A stretch of DNA of 64,000 bases from RHKX01 sp046330285 (GTDB taxonomy: Bacteria > Actinomycetota > Thermoleophilia > Solirubrobacterales > 70-9): assembly GCA_046330285.1 (NCBI GenBank), contig JAXLSX010000010.1, positions 56,774-120,773 of the forward strand, given 5' to 3'. Every line of letters starts with the position of its first letter. The stretch's first letter is position 1. The notes below the pieces were generated by a model. That model saw only the letters and a list, made by a program, of their open reading frames with translations, ran no database searches and was not told where the DNA came from. A program made the translations under genes and the position numbers. Below are positions 54,201-61,777 of this stretch, piece after piece.

Positions 54201-54386
54201 GTGGCCAGGGGACGTGAAGTCAGGACGAAGAAGAAGTGCTGCAAGTCGGGACCGCGCTGCAAGCGCTGCCCGGCGGCGATGAAGAAGCTCGAGAAGCGCG
54301 GGCTCGCCACCAGGATCTCCAAGCGCAGCTACGTCGTGTCGCTCGATGCGACCAAGAAGGACCTGAAGGCCGCCCGAGCCCGTTAG
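54201..54386 (+). CDS. small basic Cys-rich protein (61 aa)
   Basis: Starts MARGREVRTKKKCC from GTG. Four cysteines in CCKSGPRCKRCP suggest a zinc knuckle. The rest is a Lys/Arg-rich helix (AAMKKLEKRGLATRI) and a short strand, with a basic end. Similar small proteins occur widely in Actinobacteria as far as I recall, without assigned function. A nucleic-acid-binding role is plausible from charge and Cys spacing. The stop overlaps that of the convergent GNAT gene. Confidence 0.7.
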   Translation: MARGREVRTKKKCCKSGPRCKRCPAAMKKLEKRGLATRISKRSYVVSLDATKKDLKAARAR

Positions 54387-54904
54387 TCGGCGCCGGGCCA
54401 GATCTCGCTGCGGATCGCCCAGCGTTCGTGGTCCTGCCAGACGCCGTCGATCTGCAGGTAGTTCTCCGAGTAGCCCTCCCTGACGAAGCCGAGCCGGCGA
54501 ACGAGGGCGATCGACGCGGCGTTGCCGGGCTGGATGTTGGCCTCGATCCGGTGCAGGCCGAGGCGGCCGAAGGCCTCGTCGAGAACGAGCCCGAGCGCCT
54601 CGGTCATCAGTCCGCGGCGCTCGTGACCCGTCACCGCGGCGTAGCCGACGTAGGCGGAGCGCAGGTTGCGGCGGAAGATGTTGCTGATGTAGATGGCGCC
54701 GGCGATCGCGTCGTCGTCAGCGGTGCGGACGACGAAGGCCTCGAAGTCGTCGGCCAGGTGCCGCTCGAGCAGCTCGTCGAAGCCCTCGTCGGTCGTCGCC
54801 GGGGTGATCCAGCGTCCGTGCAGGTCGGCGCTGTCCCGCATCGCCGCGATGAAGTCCCGCCGGTCCCGCTCCTCCGGCGCCGATATCCGCACCCGCCTCG
54901 GCAT
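54383..54904 (-). CDS. GNAT-family N-acetyltransferase (RimJ-like)
   Basis: 173 aa from ATG 54904. Acetyl-CoA-binding motif A includes YVGYAAVTGHERRGLMTEAL, with VTGHERRGL replacing the common RGxG loop. The segment LHRIEANIQPGNAASIALVR and LGFVREGYSENYLQIDGVWQ are diagnostic of the RimJ/RimL subgroup, which acetylates protein N-termini or small molecules. Substrate unknown. Divergent from the ADH gene. Confidence 0.88.
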   Translation of the reverse strand: MPRRVRISAPEERDRRDFIAAMRDSADLHGRWITPATTDEGFDELLERHLADDFEAFVVRTADDDAIAGAIYISNIFRRNLRSAYVGYAAVTGHERRGLMTEALGLVLDEAFGRLGLHRIEANIQPGNAASIALVRRLGFVREGYSENYLQIDGVWQDHERWAIRSEIWPGAD

Positions 54905-54946
54905 CAGTGGCCAGTATCGCGATTGCTCCCGGCGGCGTCGGCGCAA

Positions 54947-54952
54947 TAGGAT
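54947..54952 (+). promoter_or_regulatory. -10-like hexamer for the class III ADH gene (leadered)
   Basis: TAGGAT lies 36 nt before the ATG. The leader carries a strong GAGGAGAGGAG ribosome-binding site ending 5 nt before the start, unlike leaderless neighbours. Confidence 0.45.
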
Positions 54953-54988
54953 CGCCCGGTCCGTGGTTGTTCGAGGAGAGGAGCGGCG

Positions 54989-56101
54989 ATGAGGATGAAG
55001 GCAGCGGTCTTGGAGGAGTTCGGAGAGCCGCTCGTGATTCAGGAGCTCGAGCTCGAGGATCCGAGGCCCGGTGAGGTCCTCGTTCGTCTCGTCGCCTGCG
55101 GCGTCTGCCACACCGACATGTACACGGCGTCGGGCGCGGACCCCTCCGGCTACGCCCCCGCGGTCCTCGGACACGAGGGCGCCGGCGTCGTCGAGAAGGT
55201 CGGCGAGGGGGTCACCTCCGTCGCCGAGGGCGATCACGTCGTCACCCTCTTCTCGCCCCAGTGCGGAGAGTGCGTCCACTGCGTCGACCCGCGGACCAAC
55301 CTCTGCATGGCGATCCGCGCGGAGCAGAACCTCGGCCACCTGCCCGACGGAACCGTGCGCCTCAGCCGTCCCGGCGGCGAGGAGATCCGTCACTTCATGG
55401 GGACCTCGACCTTCGCGGAGTACACGGTGATGCCGGAGATCGCGCTGGCGAAGATCAATCCCGAGGCGCCGCTCGACGGCGCCTGCCTATTCGCCTGTGG
55501 CCTCTCGACCGGCCTCGGCGCGGCGATGAACACCGCCAAGGTTCAGCCGGGCACGACGTGCGTCGTCTTCGGAGCCGGCATGGTCGGCCTCGGAGCCGTC
55601 GCCGGCTGCCGCCTCCAGGGCGCCGAGCGGATCATCTGCGTCGATCTCTCCGACGACCGCCTCGAGCTCGCCAAGGGCCAGGGCGCGACCGACCTGATGA
55701 AGGCCGACGAGAACACCGTCGAGCGGCTCCTCGAGATGACCGAAGGCGGCTTCGGCGCCGACTACACCTTCGAGGCGACCGGCAACGTCAAGGTCATGGC
55801 GCAGGCGGTCGAGGCCGCCCGGATGGCCTGGGGCCTCTGCACCGTGGCCGGCGTCGCCGGCAAGGGCGAGACGCTCGACATCGTCCCGCGTTGGCTGATC
55901 ACCGGCCGCCGCGTCGCCGGGTCCTCCTTCGGCGGCGTCAAGGGCCGCGAGGGCGTCCCGAAGCTCGTCGACCTCTGGATGCAGGGCGAGATCGACGTCG
56001 ACCCGTTCATCTCCCACCGGATCACTCTCGACGAGGTCAACCGCGGCTTCGACCTGATGGAGCAGCAGGACGGGATCCGGAGCGTGATCGAGTTCGCGTA
56101 G
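54989..56101 (+). CDS. zinc-dependent class III alcohol dehydrogenase (thiol-dependent formaldehyde dehydrogenase type)
   Basis: 370 aa. Catalytic-zinc motif GVCHTDMYT and GHEGAG; structural zinc in CGECVHCVDPRTNLC; NAD-binding GAGMVGLGAVAG. HFMGTSTFAEYTV and the GGVKGREGVPKLVD segment are class III hallmarks, the group acting on S-hydroxymethyl adducts of glutathione or mycothiol. In actinobacteria the thiol would be mycothiol. An MBL-fold hydrolase follows downstream, as in mycobacteria, but here a palindromic element separates them. ATG 54989 and 54995 are both possible. Confidence 0.88.
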   Translation: MRMKAAVLEEFGEPLVIQELELEDPRPGEVLVRLVACGVCHTDMYTASGADPSGYAPAVLGHEGAGVVEKVGEGVTSVAEGDHVVTLFSPQCGECVHCVDPRTNLCMAIRAEQNLGHLPDGTVRLSRPGGEEIRHFMGTSTFAEYTVMPEIALAKINPEAPLDGACLFACGLSTGLGAAMNTAKVQPGTTCVVFGAGMVGLGAVAGCRLQGAERIICVDLSDDRLELAKGQGATDLMKADENTVERLLEMTEGGFGADYTFEATGNVKVMAQAVEAARMAWGLCTVAGVAGKGETLDIVPRWLITGRRVAGSSFGGVKGREGVPKLVDLWMQGEIDVDPFISHRITLDEVNRGFDLMEQQDGIRSVIEFA

Positions 56102-56112
56102 CCGGCGGGGCG

Positions 56113-56452
56113 TTCGGCTCGCGCCGGGGCCCGGCGCCGGGCCGGATGTGGGTTTGGCAGTGAGGGGGAAGTGGACGGAGGGGCGGAAGGCTCATCCCGA
56201 GGGTGAATGGCGAATTACGTCCCTGGGAGGGACCGAATTCGCCATTCGTCGGCTGACTCAGGGCCTCAACTGCACGAAAGGTCCCCCACAGGGACCAAAC
56301 GTGCAGTTCGTCCTCCGACTCAGCCGACGAATGGCGTTTCAGTGACCACTGTGGTCACCAACTCGCCATTGAGCACCCGAGTGAGCTCCACCCGGCTCCC
56401 CTCACTGCCAAACCACCTCTCACCCCGGCTGCGGGCCCCGGCGCGAGCCGAA
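56113..56452. mobile_element. MITE-like nested palindromic element, ~340 bp
   Basis: Outer 20-bp perfect inverted repeats (56113-56132 and 56433-56452) enclose 17-bp inverted repeats (56151-56167 and 56398-56414). These enclose three inner hairpins (56205-56247, 56240-56336, 56330-56370). No protein-like ORF is present. A second direct copy of 17 bp of the right end lies at 56469-56485. No clear target-site duplication was found, so mobility is inferred only from the architecture and from the motif shared with 44.67 kb. Confidence 0.55.
56205..56370. repeat. chain of alternating GAATGGCG / CGCCATTC hairpins
   Basis: Hairpin 1 pairs 12 bp (56205-56216 with 56236-56247) plus GTCCCT/AGGGAC inside. 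Hairpin 2 pairs 17 bp (56240-56256 with 56320-56336), 9 bp (56268-56276 with 56300-56308) and 6 bp (GGTCCC/GGGACC). Hairpin 3 pairs AATGGCG with CGCCATT (56330-56336, 56364-56370) around GTGACCA-CTG-TGGTCAC. Hairpins 1 and 2 share bases 56240-56247, and 2 and 3 share 56330-56336, so neighbours exclude each other. Confidence 0.8.
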
Positions 56453-56498
56453 CCCACCTACCGCCGACCCCCGGCGCGAGCCGAATCCCGCCGCGCGG

Positions 56499-56504
56499 TA
56501 GGTT
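56499..56504 (+). promoter_or_regulatory. -10-like hexamer for the MBL hydrolase gene (leaderless type)
   Basis: TAGGTT ends 6 nt before the ATG at 56511; the gap is CCGCGC. The same hexamer and spacing recur at 61234. Confidence 0.55.
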
Positions 56505-56510
56505 CCGCGC

Positions 56511-57275
56511 ATGATCCTTCAGCGCGTTGAACAGTCCGAGTGGCTCTCGAACGCCTACCTCGCGGTCGACGAGGTCGGCGGTACCGGGGTCCTGATCGAC
56601 TCGAACCTGGCGACCGATCCTCTCTGCGAGCGGGTCGAGCGCGAGGGCACGACGATCACCCACATCCTCCTGACCCACCATCACTACGACCACGTGGTCG
56701 GGGTCGAGAAGCTGGCCGAGCGGTTCGGCGGCGTTCCGATCCTGGCGCACCCGGAGTGCAAGGAGCTGGTCGGCGACGCGGTAACCGGGACGATCGACCA
56801 CGGCGATGTCCTCGAGACCGGCGGCCTCAAGATCGAGGCGATCCACACGCCGGGCCATTGCGGCGACCACCTGGCGCTCCGGATCAACGAGGACGACTGC
56901 CTCACCGCGGACGTGATCTTCAAGGGCACCGTCGGCGGCACCGGGGCTCCCGGCGCGACCGGCCTCGCCGACCTGAAGGCATCGATCATGGAAAGGGTGA
57001 TGGCGCTGCCCAACGACGTCCGCCTCCACCCGGGTCACCGTGAGCCGACGACGGTCATCGACGAGTGGGAGAACAACCCGTTCATCCGGCTCTGGCGCGG
57101 CCTCGACGAGCCGAGCGAGGAGCGCTGCACGGTCGGTCCCGGAGACGACGACCGCCGCGACGCGACGCTGCTGCTCTGGGCCCCCGATTACGACGGCGGC
57201 AACAAGGCGCTCGTGCGCTTCGACGACGACGGGGTCGAGACGATCACCGGCGGGTCGCAGGTTCGCCGGACCTGA
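56511..57275 (+). CDS. MBL-fold metallohydrolase (glyoxalase II-like)
   Basis: 254 aa. The dinuclear zinc motif is THHHYDHVVG, with further ligands in HTPGHCGDH and LHPGHREPT. The fold matches glyoxalase II-like thioester hydrolases. Because a class III ADH lies upstream, a role in hydrolysing an S-formyl or S-acyl thiol adduct is a reasonable inference, but other substrates are possible. Its promoter sits just outside the palindromic element. Confidence 0.85.
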   Translation: MILQRVEQSEWLSNAYLAVDEVGGTGVLIDSNLATDPLCERVEREGTTITHILLTHHHYDHVVGVEKLAERFGGVPILAHPECKELVGDAVTGTIDHGDVLETGGLKIEAIHTPGHCGDHLALRINEDDCLTADVIFKGTVGGTGAPGATGLADLKASIMERVMALPNDVRLHPGHREPTTVIDEWENNPFIRLWRGLDEPSEERCTVGPGDDDRRDATLLLWAPDYDGGNKALVRFDDDGVETITGGSQVRRT

Positions 57276-57289
57276 AAGGATCGCGCGCC

Positions 57290-57730
57290 ATGCCAGTCAA
57301 GACTGAAGCCGTCGGCAAGGAGTATCCGGCGACCACCTACGAGGTGGGCCTGGAGAAGATCCGCGAGTACGCGAACGCCGTCGGCCAGAACGAACCCGTC
57401 CATCACGACCGCGAAGCCGCGAAGGCCGCCGGCTTCCGCGACGTCGTCGCACCGCCGATGTTCGCCGTCGTCTACAGCTCGCCCGCGATGGGCCCGGCCA
57501 TCCTCGATCCCGAGGTCGGCATCAACTTCGCCGCCATGGTCCACGGCGGCCAGGAGTTCGTCTGGGGCGAGCCGGTCTGCGCCGGCGACGAGATCACGAC
57601 GCAGGCCAAGGTGAGCGAGATCTACGAGAAGGACGGCAAGGGCTTCTACGTCTTCGAGTCCGTCTCCACCAACCAGGACGGCGACGAGGTCGTCCGCGCA
57701 ACCTGGACGAACATCGTCCGCGGCGCCTGA
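57290..57730 (+). CDS. MaoC-like dehydratase N-terminal subunit (HadA/HadC-like)
   Basis: 146 aa from ATG 57290 with GAAAGGA upstream. FAS1-like dehydratase region: GLEKIREYANAVGQNEPVHH, VVAPPMFAVV and NFAAMVHGGQEFVWGEPV. In mycobacterial FAS-II the HadA/HadC subunit lacks the catalytic dyad and pairs with HadB. It lies 10 nt upstream of the HadB-like gene, so a heterodimeric 3-hydroxyacyl-ACP dehydratase is likely. A role in fatty-acid elongation or a CoA pathway cannot be separated here. Confidence 0.82.
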   Translation: MPVKTEAVGKEYPATTYEVGLEKIREYANAVGQNEPVHHDREAAKAAGFRDVVAPPMFAVVYSSPAMGPAILDPEVGINFAAMVHGGQEFVWGEPVCAGDEITTQAKVSEIYEKDGKGFYVFESVSTNQDGDEVVRATWTNIVRGA

Positions 57731-57740
57731 GGAGGCGAGC

Positions 57741-58136
57741 ATGGCCGAACTGAACGAGGGCGACGCGATCCCCGAGCTCCGGGTGACGCCCGACAAGTAC
57801 CTGCCGCACCGCTACGCGGGGGCGTCGGGCGACTTCAACCCGATCCACATCGACAACGACTTCGCTCAGATGGTCGGGCTGCCGCGCAACATCCTCCACG
57901 GCCTCTATTCGATGGCCCAGGTGGCGCGGGCCCAGACCGAGGCCGCGGGCGGCGATCCGCGGGCCCTGCGACGGCTCAGCGTCCAGTTCCGAGGGATGGG
58001 CGTGCCCGAGGAGGAGATCGTCGTCAGCGGGACCGTCACCGGCCGCGACGGCGACCGCATGGTCGTCGCGACGGAGGCCTTCCAGGGCGAGAACGGCATC
58101 GTCCGCAACGCCGAGGCCGAGCTCGAGCTCTCCTGA
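57741..58136 (+). CDS. MaoC-like dehydratase catalytic subunit (HadB-like)
   Basis: 131 aa hot-dog protein. The hydratase-2 motif YAGASGDFNPIHIDNDFA carries the catalytic Asp and His. ILHGLYSMAQVARAQTEA follows in the central helix. It should form a heterodimer with the preceding HadA-like protein. A GGAGGCGAG ribosome-binding sequence precedes ATG 57741, so the pair is translated from one leadered mRNA. Confidence 0.86.
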   Translation: MAELNEGDAIPELRVTPDKYLPHRYAGASGDFNPIHIDNDFAQMVGLPRNILHGLYSMAQVARAQTEAAGGDPRALRRLSVQFRGMGVPEEEIVVSGTVTGRDGDRMVVATEAFQGENGIVRNAEAELELS

Positions 58137-58165
58137 GGCGGCCCGGGCGGCTTTCCGCCGCAACC

Positions 58166-58171
58166 TAGAAT
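58166..58171 (+). promoter_or_regulatory. -10-like hexamer for hrcA (leaderless type)
   Basis: TAGAAT ends 7 nt before the hrcA GTG, the same hexamer and spacing as holA. No CIRCE operator is visible nearby. Confidence 0.55.
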
Positions 58172-58178
58172 TCGGGGC

Positions 58179-59210
58179 GTGCTGAGCGAACGCCAGGAGA
58201 CGATCCTCGGGATCGCAGTCGACGCCTACCTGAAGACGGGCACTCCCGTCGGGTCGAAGGCGATCGCCGAGCGCGCCGACTTCGACTGGGGGGCCTCGAC
58301 CGTCCGTGCCGAGCTCTCCGCGCTCGAGCGCGAGGGTTACCTCTCCCAGCCGCATACTTCCGCCGGCCGGGTGCCCACGGACGCCGGCTACCGGCGTTTC
58401 GCCGACACCCTGATCGAGTCGGCCCCGCACCGGTCGAGCGGCGTTCCGGTCGCGGTCGGGGGCATCGCGCAGGCCCGGCGGGAGGTCGAGGACGCCCTCC
58501 GCGAGACGACCGCCGCCCTCGCGCAGGCGAACGACCTGCTCGCCCTGGCGACCGCGCCGCCCGCCAGCACCGCGACGATCCACCGGGTCGAGGTGCTGCT
58601 GCTGCAGCCCCGCGTGATCGCGGTCGTGGCCATCGCCGACAACGGCGAGGTGGCCAAGCGCGTCTTCACGTTCGCCGACCCGGTCGATCCCGGCCTGGTC
58701 GAATGGGCCTCGTCGTTCCTCAACGAGCGCCTGACCGGCCTCGGGATCGGGTCGAGCATGGTCGCCGCCCGGCTTCAGGACCCGGAGCTCGGCGACAGCG
58801 AGCGCGAGTTCCTCTCCGAGATCGGCACGGCGATCGCGGAGCTCGCCGAGGCGACCCCCCAGCAGCTCTACATGGACGGAACCGGCCGCCTCTTCTCCGC
58901 CAGCCACGCCGCCGACATCGCCCATCCCGACAGCGTCGTCAGCGCCCTCGAGGGCAGGGTCAGCGTGCTCTCGGTCCTGCGCTCGGCGCTGCGCGAGCGC
59001 TCGGTCTTCCTCTGCATCGGCGAGGAGAACCCGGAGCCGGCGCTGCGCTCGGTCAGCGTCGTCGGCGCCGGCTACGGCCTCGGCTACCGCAACCTCGGCG
59101 CGGTCGGCGTCGTCGGCCCGCTGCGGATGGACTACGCGAAGGCGATCGACTCGGTCCGCGACGCCGCCGGCGAGCTCTCGCGCCTGTTCGCGACGGTCTA
59201 CGAGGGGTAA
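58179..59210 (+). CDS. hrcA: heat-inducible transcription repressor HrcA
   Basis: Represses chaperone genes by binding CIRCE, 343 aa. The N-terminal winged helix (LSERQETILGIAVDAYLKTG, then GSKAIAER and STVRAELSALEREGYLSQPH) is followed by the GAF-like HrcA domain. YRNLGAVGVVGPLRMDYAKA is the conserved C-terminal block. GTG start is set by the hexamer. It forms an operon with dnaJ and prmA. Confidence 0.95.
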   Translation: MLSERQETILGIAVDAYLKTGTPVGSKAIAERADFDWGASTVRAELSALEREGYLSQPHTSAGRVPTDAGYRRFADTLIESAPHRSSGVPVAVGGIAQARREVEDALRETTAALAQANDLLALATAPPASTATIHRVEVLLLQPRVIAVVAIADNGEVAKRVFTFADPVDPGLVEWASSFLNERLTGLGIGSSMVAARLQDPELGDSEREFLSEIGTAIAELAEATPQQLYMDGTGRLFSASHAADIAHPDSVVSALEGRVSVLSVLRSALRERSVFLCIGEENPEPALRSVSVVGAGYGLGYRNLGAVGVVGPLRMDYAKAIDSVRDAAGELSRLFATVYEG

Positions 59211-59219
59211 GGGGTCACG

Positions 59220-60362
59220 ATGCCACGCGACCCCTACGAGATCCTCGGCGTCGACCGGGGCGCCGACGAGGCCGAGATCAAGAAGGCGTTCCGCCGCCTC
59301 GCCCGCGAGCTCCATCCCGACGTCAACACCGAGGACCCCGAGGCCGAAGAGAAGTTCAAGGAGGCCGCGGAGGCCTACGAGATCCTCTCCGACGCTGACC
59401 GCCGCCGGACTTACGACGCCTTCGGCCACGACGGCCTGCGTTCGGGCGGCTTCCACTCCCGGGCCGAGGACGCCGGCGGGTTCCAGGACATCTTCGAGGC
59501 GATCTTCGGCCGCTCCGACCCGATGTTCGGCGACCTCTTCGGCTTCGGCGGCTCGGCCGGCGGGCCGGCTGCCGGCGGCGACATCGGCGTCCGCGTCGAT
59601 ATCGGGCTCGCCGACGTGATCGAGGGCGTCCGCCGCGAGGTCGAGTTCGACGCCGTCGTCCGCTGCGAGCACTGCAACGGCAACGGCGCCGAGCCGGGGA
59701 CGCCGATCGAGACCTGCGCGACCTGCGGCGGCGCCGGTCAGGTCCGGCAGATGACGCGGACGCCGTTCGGGCAGATGGTCCGCGCCGCGCCGTGTCCGAC
59801 CTGCGGTGGCGAGGGCAAGATCCCCGAGACTCCCTGCGAGGTCTGCGACGGCGCCGGCCGGGTCGGCGAGCGCAAGACCTTCGAGGTCGACGTCCCGCCG
59901 GGCATCGAGAACGGGCAGCGGATCAGGATCTCGGGCGCCGGCGACGCCGGCAGCGGGGGAGGCCCCGCCGGCGACCTCTACGTCCAGGTCCAGATCGCCG
60001 AGGACGACCGCTTCCACCGCGAGGGCGACGACCTCGTCACCGTGCTCGAGGTCACCGCCACGACCGCGATGCTCGGCGCAACGCTTCCCGTCGAGACCGT
60101 CACCGGCGAGCGCGACGTCGAGCTCGAGGCCGGGGCCCAACACGGCGACTCGATCAAGGTCCGCGGCGAGGGCTTGCCGTCGCTTCGCCACCCGAAGCGC
60201 CGCGGCGACCTCCACGTCGCGATCAAGGTCGTGACCCCGGTCGCGCTCGACGACGAGCAGCGAGAGCTCGCCGAGCGGCTCGACGCGACCCTCGGGCCCG
60301 ACAACGCCCCGGGCAGCGCCCGCGAGGGGATCTTCCAGCGGGTCCGCCGGGCGTTCCGCTGA
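59220..60362 (+). CDS. dnaJ: molecular chaperone DnaJ
   Basis: 380 aa class A J-protein. The J domain has HPD in ARELHPDVNTEDPEAEEKF. A short Gly/Phe region follows, then four CxxCxGxG zinc repeats: CEHCNGNG, CATCGGAG, CPTCGGEG and CEVCDGAG. C-terminal substrate-binding beta domains end in FQRVRRAFR. It stimulates DnaK ATPase. AAGGGG precedes the ATG; located 9 nt after hrcA. Confidence 0.97.
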   Translation: MPRDPYEILGVDRGADEAEIKKAFRRLARELHPDVNTEDPEAEEKFKEAAEAYEILSDADRRRTYDAFGHDGLRSGGFHSRAEDAGGFQDIFEAIFGRSDPMFGDLFGFGGSAGGPAAGGDIGVRVDIGLADVIEGVRREVEFDAVVRCEHCNGNGAEPGTPIETCATCGGAGQVRQMTRTPFGQMVRAAPCPTCGGEGKIPETPCEVCDGAGRVGERKTFEVDVPPGIENGQRIRISGAGDAGSGGGPAGDLYVQVQIAEDDRFHREGDDLVTVLEVTATTAMLGATLPVETVTGERDVELEAGAQHGDSIKVRGEGLPSLRHPKRRGDLHVAIKVVTPVALDDEQRELAERLDATLGPDNAPGSAREGIFQRVRRAFR

Positions 60363-60369
60363 CCGGCCG

Positions 60370-61209
60370 ATGACGCCGATGGTGAGACTCGCGGTCCGCT
60401 GCCGGCCCGAGCAGGCCGAGCTCGTCCTGGCCGAGCTCGTCGAGCTCGTGCCGGGCGGAGTGGAGGAGGACCGCGGCGCCGGATACGTCGAGTACGCGAT
60501 CTACGGGCCACCGGGCGAGCTCCCGGAGCTGCCCGACCTCCAGGCGGCCGCAGGGGACGGGCTGGTCGAGATCGAGACGACCGAGATTCCCGACGACTGG
60601 GCGGACCGCTGGCGCGACTTCCACGAGCCGGTCGTGATCGCCGGCGGGCGGCTCGTCGTCAGGCCGTCGTGGGAGGAGGGAAGTGCCGGTCGCGAGGTCG
60701 ACGTCGTGGTCGACCCCGGACGCGCCTTCGGGACCGGCGGGCACGCGACGACGCGCTGCTGTCTCGAGCTGCTGCTCGCCCTGGCGGATCGCGAACTCGC
60801 CTCGGGGCCGCTCGCCGACTGGGGCACCGGCTCGGGCGTCCTTGCGATCGCCGCCGCGAAGCTCGGGTGGGAGCCGGTCACCGGCTGCGACCACGAGCCG
60901 GCCGCGGTCGAGGTCGCCGCTGCGAACGCCGCCGCCAACGGCGCCGCGGTGTCCGTCGGCCGCCTCAACCTCCGCGAGGAGGTCCCGCCGGAGGCGCCGA
61001 CCGTCGTCGCCAACCTGACCGCGCCGCTGCTCCTTCCGCTGGCGAGCCGGATGGCTGCCGGCGAGATCGCCGTTCCGCGCCGAATGATCGTCAGCGGGTT
61101 GCTGCGGACCGAGCGCGAGCGCGTCGTCGCCGCCTACGAGGCCGCCGGTCTCGTGGTTGAAGACGGGATCGAGGACGGCGACTGGGCGGCACTCTCGATG
61201 CGGTCCTGA
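60370..61209 (+). CDS. prmA: ribosomal protein L11 methyltransferase
   Basis: SAM-dependent methyltransferase for L11, 279 aa. The N-terminal ferredoxin-like substrate domain is followed by DPGRAFGTGGHATTRCCLEL and the SAM-binding ADWGTGSGVLAIAAAKLGW. VVANLTAPLLLPLA is the NPPF-like motif 4 variant. hrcA-dnaJ-prmA is a common order. ATG 60370 or 60379 could start it. Confidence 0.93.
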   Translation: MTPMVRLAVRCRPEQAELVLAELVELVPGGVEEDRGAGYVEYAIYGPPGELPELPDLQAAAGDGLVEIETTEIPDDWADRWRDFHEPVVIAGGRLVVRPSWEEGSAGREVDVVVDPGRAFGTGGHATTRCCLELLLALADRELASGPLADWGTGSGVLAIAAAKLGWEPVTGCDHEPAAVEVAAANAAANGAAVSVGRLNLREEVPPEAPTVVANLTAPLLLPLASRMAAGEIAVPRRMIVSGLLRTERERVVAAYEAAGLVVEDGIEDGDWAALSMRS

Positions 61210-61233
61210 GCCCGTTCGCTCCGATCGCGGCGC

Positions 61234-61239
61234 TAGGTT
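61234..61239 (+). promoter_or_regulatory. -10-like hexamer (leaderless type) for the DUF2269-like gene
   Basis: TAGGTT ends 6 nt before the ATG at 61246; gap GGCCGC, no ribosome-binding site. Confidence 0.55.
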
Positions 61240-61245
61240 GGCCGC

Positions 61246-61737
61246 ATGCTCGCCACAGCCTCGGTCCAGTTCTACGACGTGGTCCTGTTCTTCCACATCA
61301 CGTCGGTCGTCATCGGGCTCGGCCCGACGTTCGCCTACGCGGCCTACATAACGATGGCCCAGCGCGAGGGCGGGGCGGCGATTCCGATGGTCGGGCGGAC
61401 GATCGTGTTCTGGGACCGGATCGTCAACACGGCGGCGATGACGCTGATCCTGCTCACGGGCGTCTATCTCGCGTCCGACGGTCCCTACGGCGCCGGCAGC
61501 TTCTTCATCAGCTGGGGCTTCGTGGCGATCGTCTTCTTCCTCGGGATCACGCACGGCTACTTCATCCCGAAGACGAAGCAGGCGGTCGAGCTCGCCGAGC
61601 GCGACGTCGCGAATCCCGACGGCAAGCTCTCGCCCGAGTTCGACGCGCTCAACTCGCAGATCGCCAAGGTCGGCACGTTCACCGGGATCGTGATCATCCT
61701 GACGATCTACGTGATGACAGCGAAGCCTTTTCTGTAA
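61246..61737 (+). CDS. DUF2269-like integral membrane protein
   Basis: 163 aa with four hydrophobic segments: FFHITSVVIGLGPTFAYAAY, TAAMTLILLTGVYLAS, FFISWGFVAIVFFLGITHGY, and VGTFTGIVIILTIYVMT. The first helix contains a His (FFHI), as in DUF2269 proteins, which resemble small cytochrome-like four-helix proteins. Function unknown. It stands alone between prmA and murI with its own promoter-like hexamer. Confidence 0.75.
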   Translation: MLATASVQFYDVVLFFHITSVVIGLGPTFAYAAYITMAQREGGAAIPMVGRTIVFWDRIVNTAAMTLILLTGVYLASDGPYGAGSFFISWGFVAIVFFLGITHGYFIPKTKQAVELAERDVANPDGKLSPEFDALNSQIAKVGTFTGIVIILTIYVMTAKPFL

Positions 61738-61777
61738 GCCGGCGGTTCGATAATCCGCGGCGGGGAACCATCGACTG

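Noticed and set aside
56148..56530. Short ORFs inside the palindromic element (65 and 107 codons)
   Set aside because: They run through inverted repeats, have no protein-like composition or ribosome-binding site, and one overlaps the promoter and start of the MBL gene.
58137..58178. CIRCE element for HrcA autoregulation
   Set aside because: No TTAGCACTC-N9-GAGTGCTAA-like sequence upstream of hrcA. The target promoters (groESL) are not in the window.
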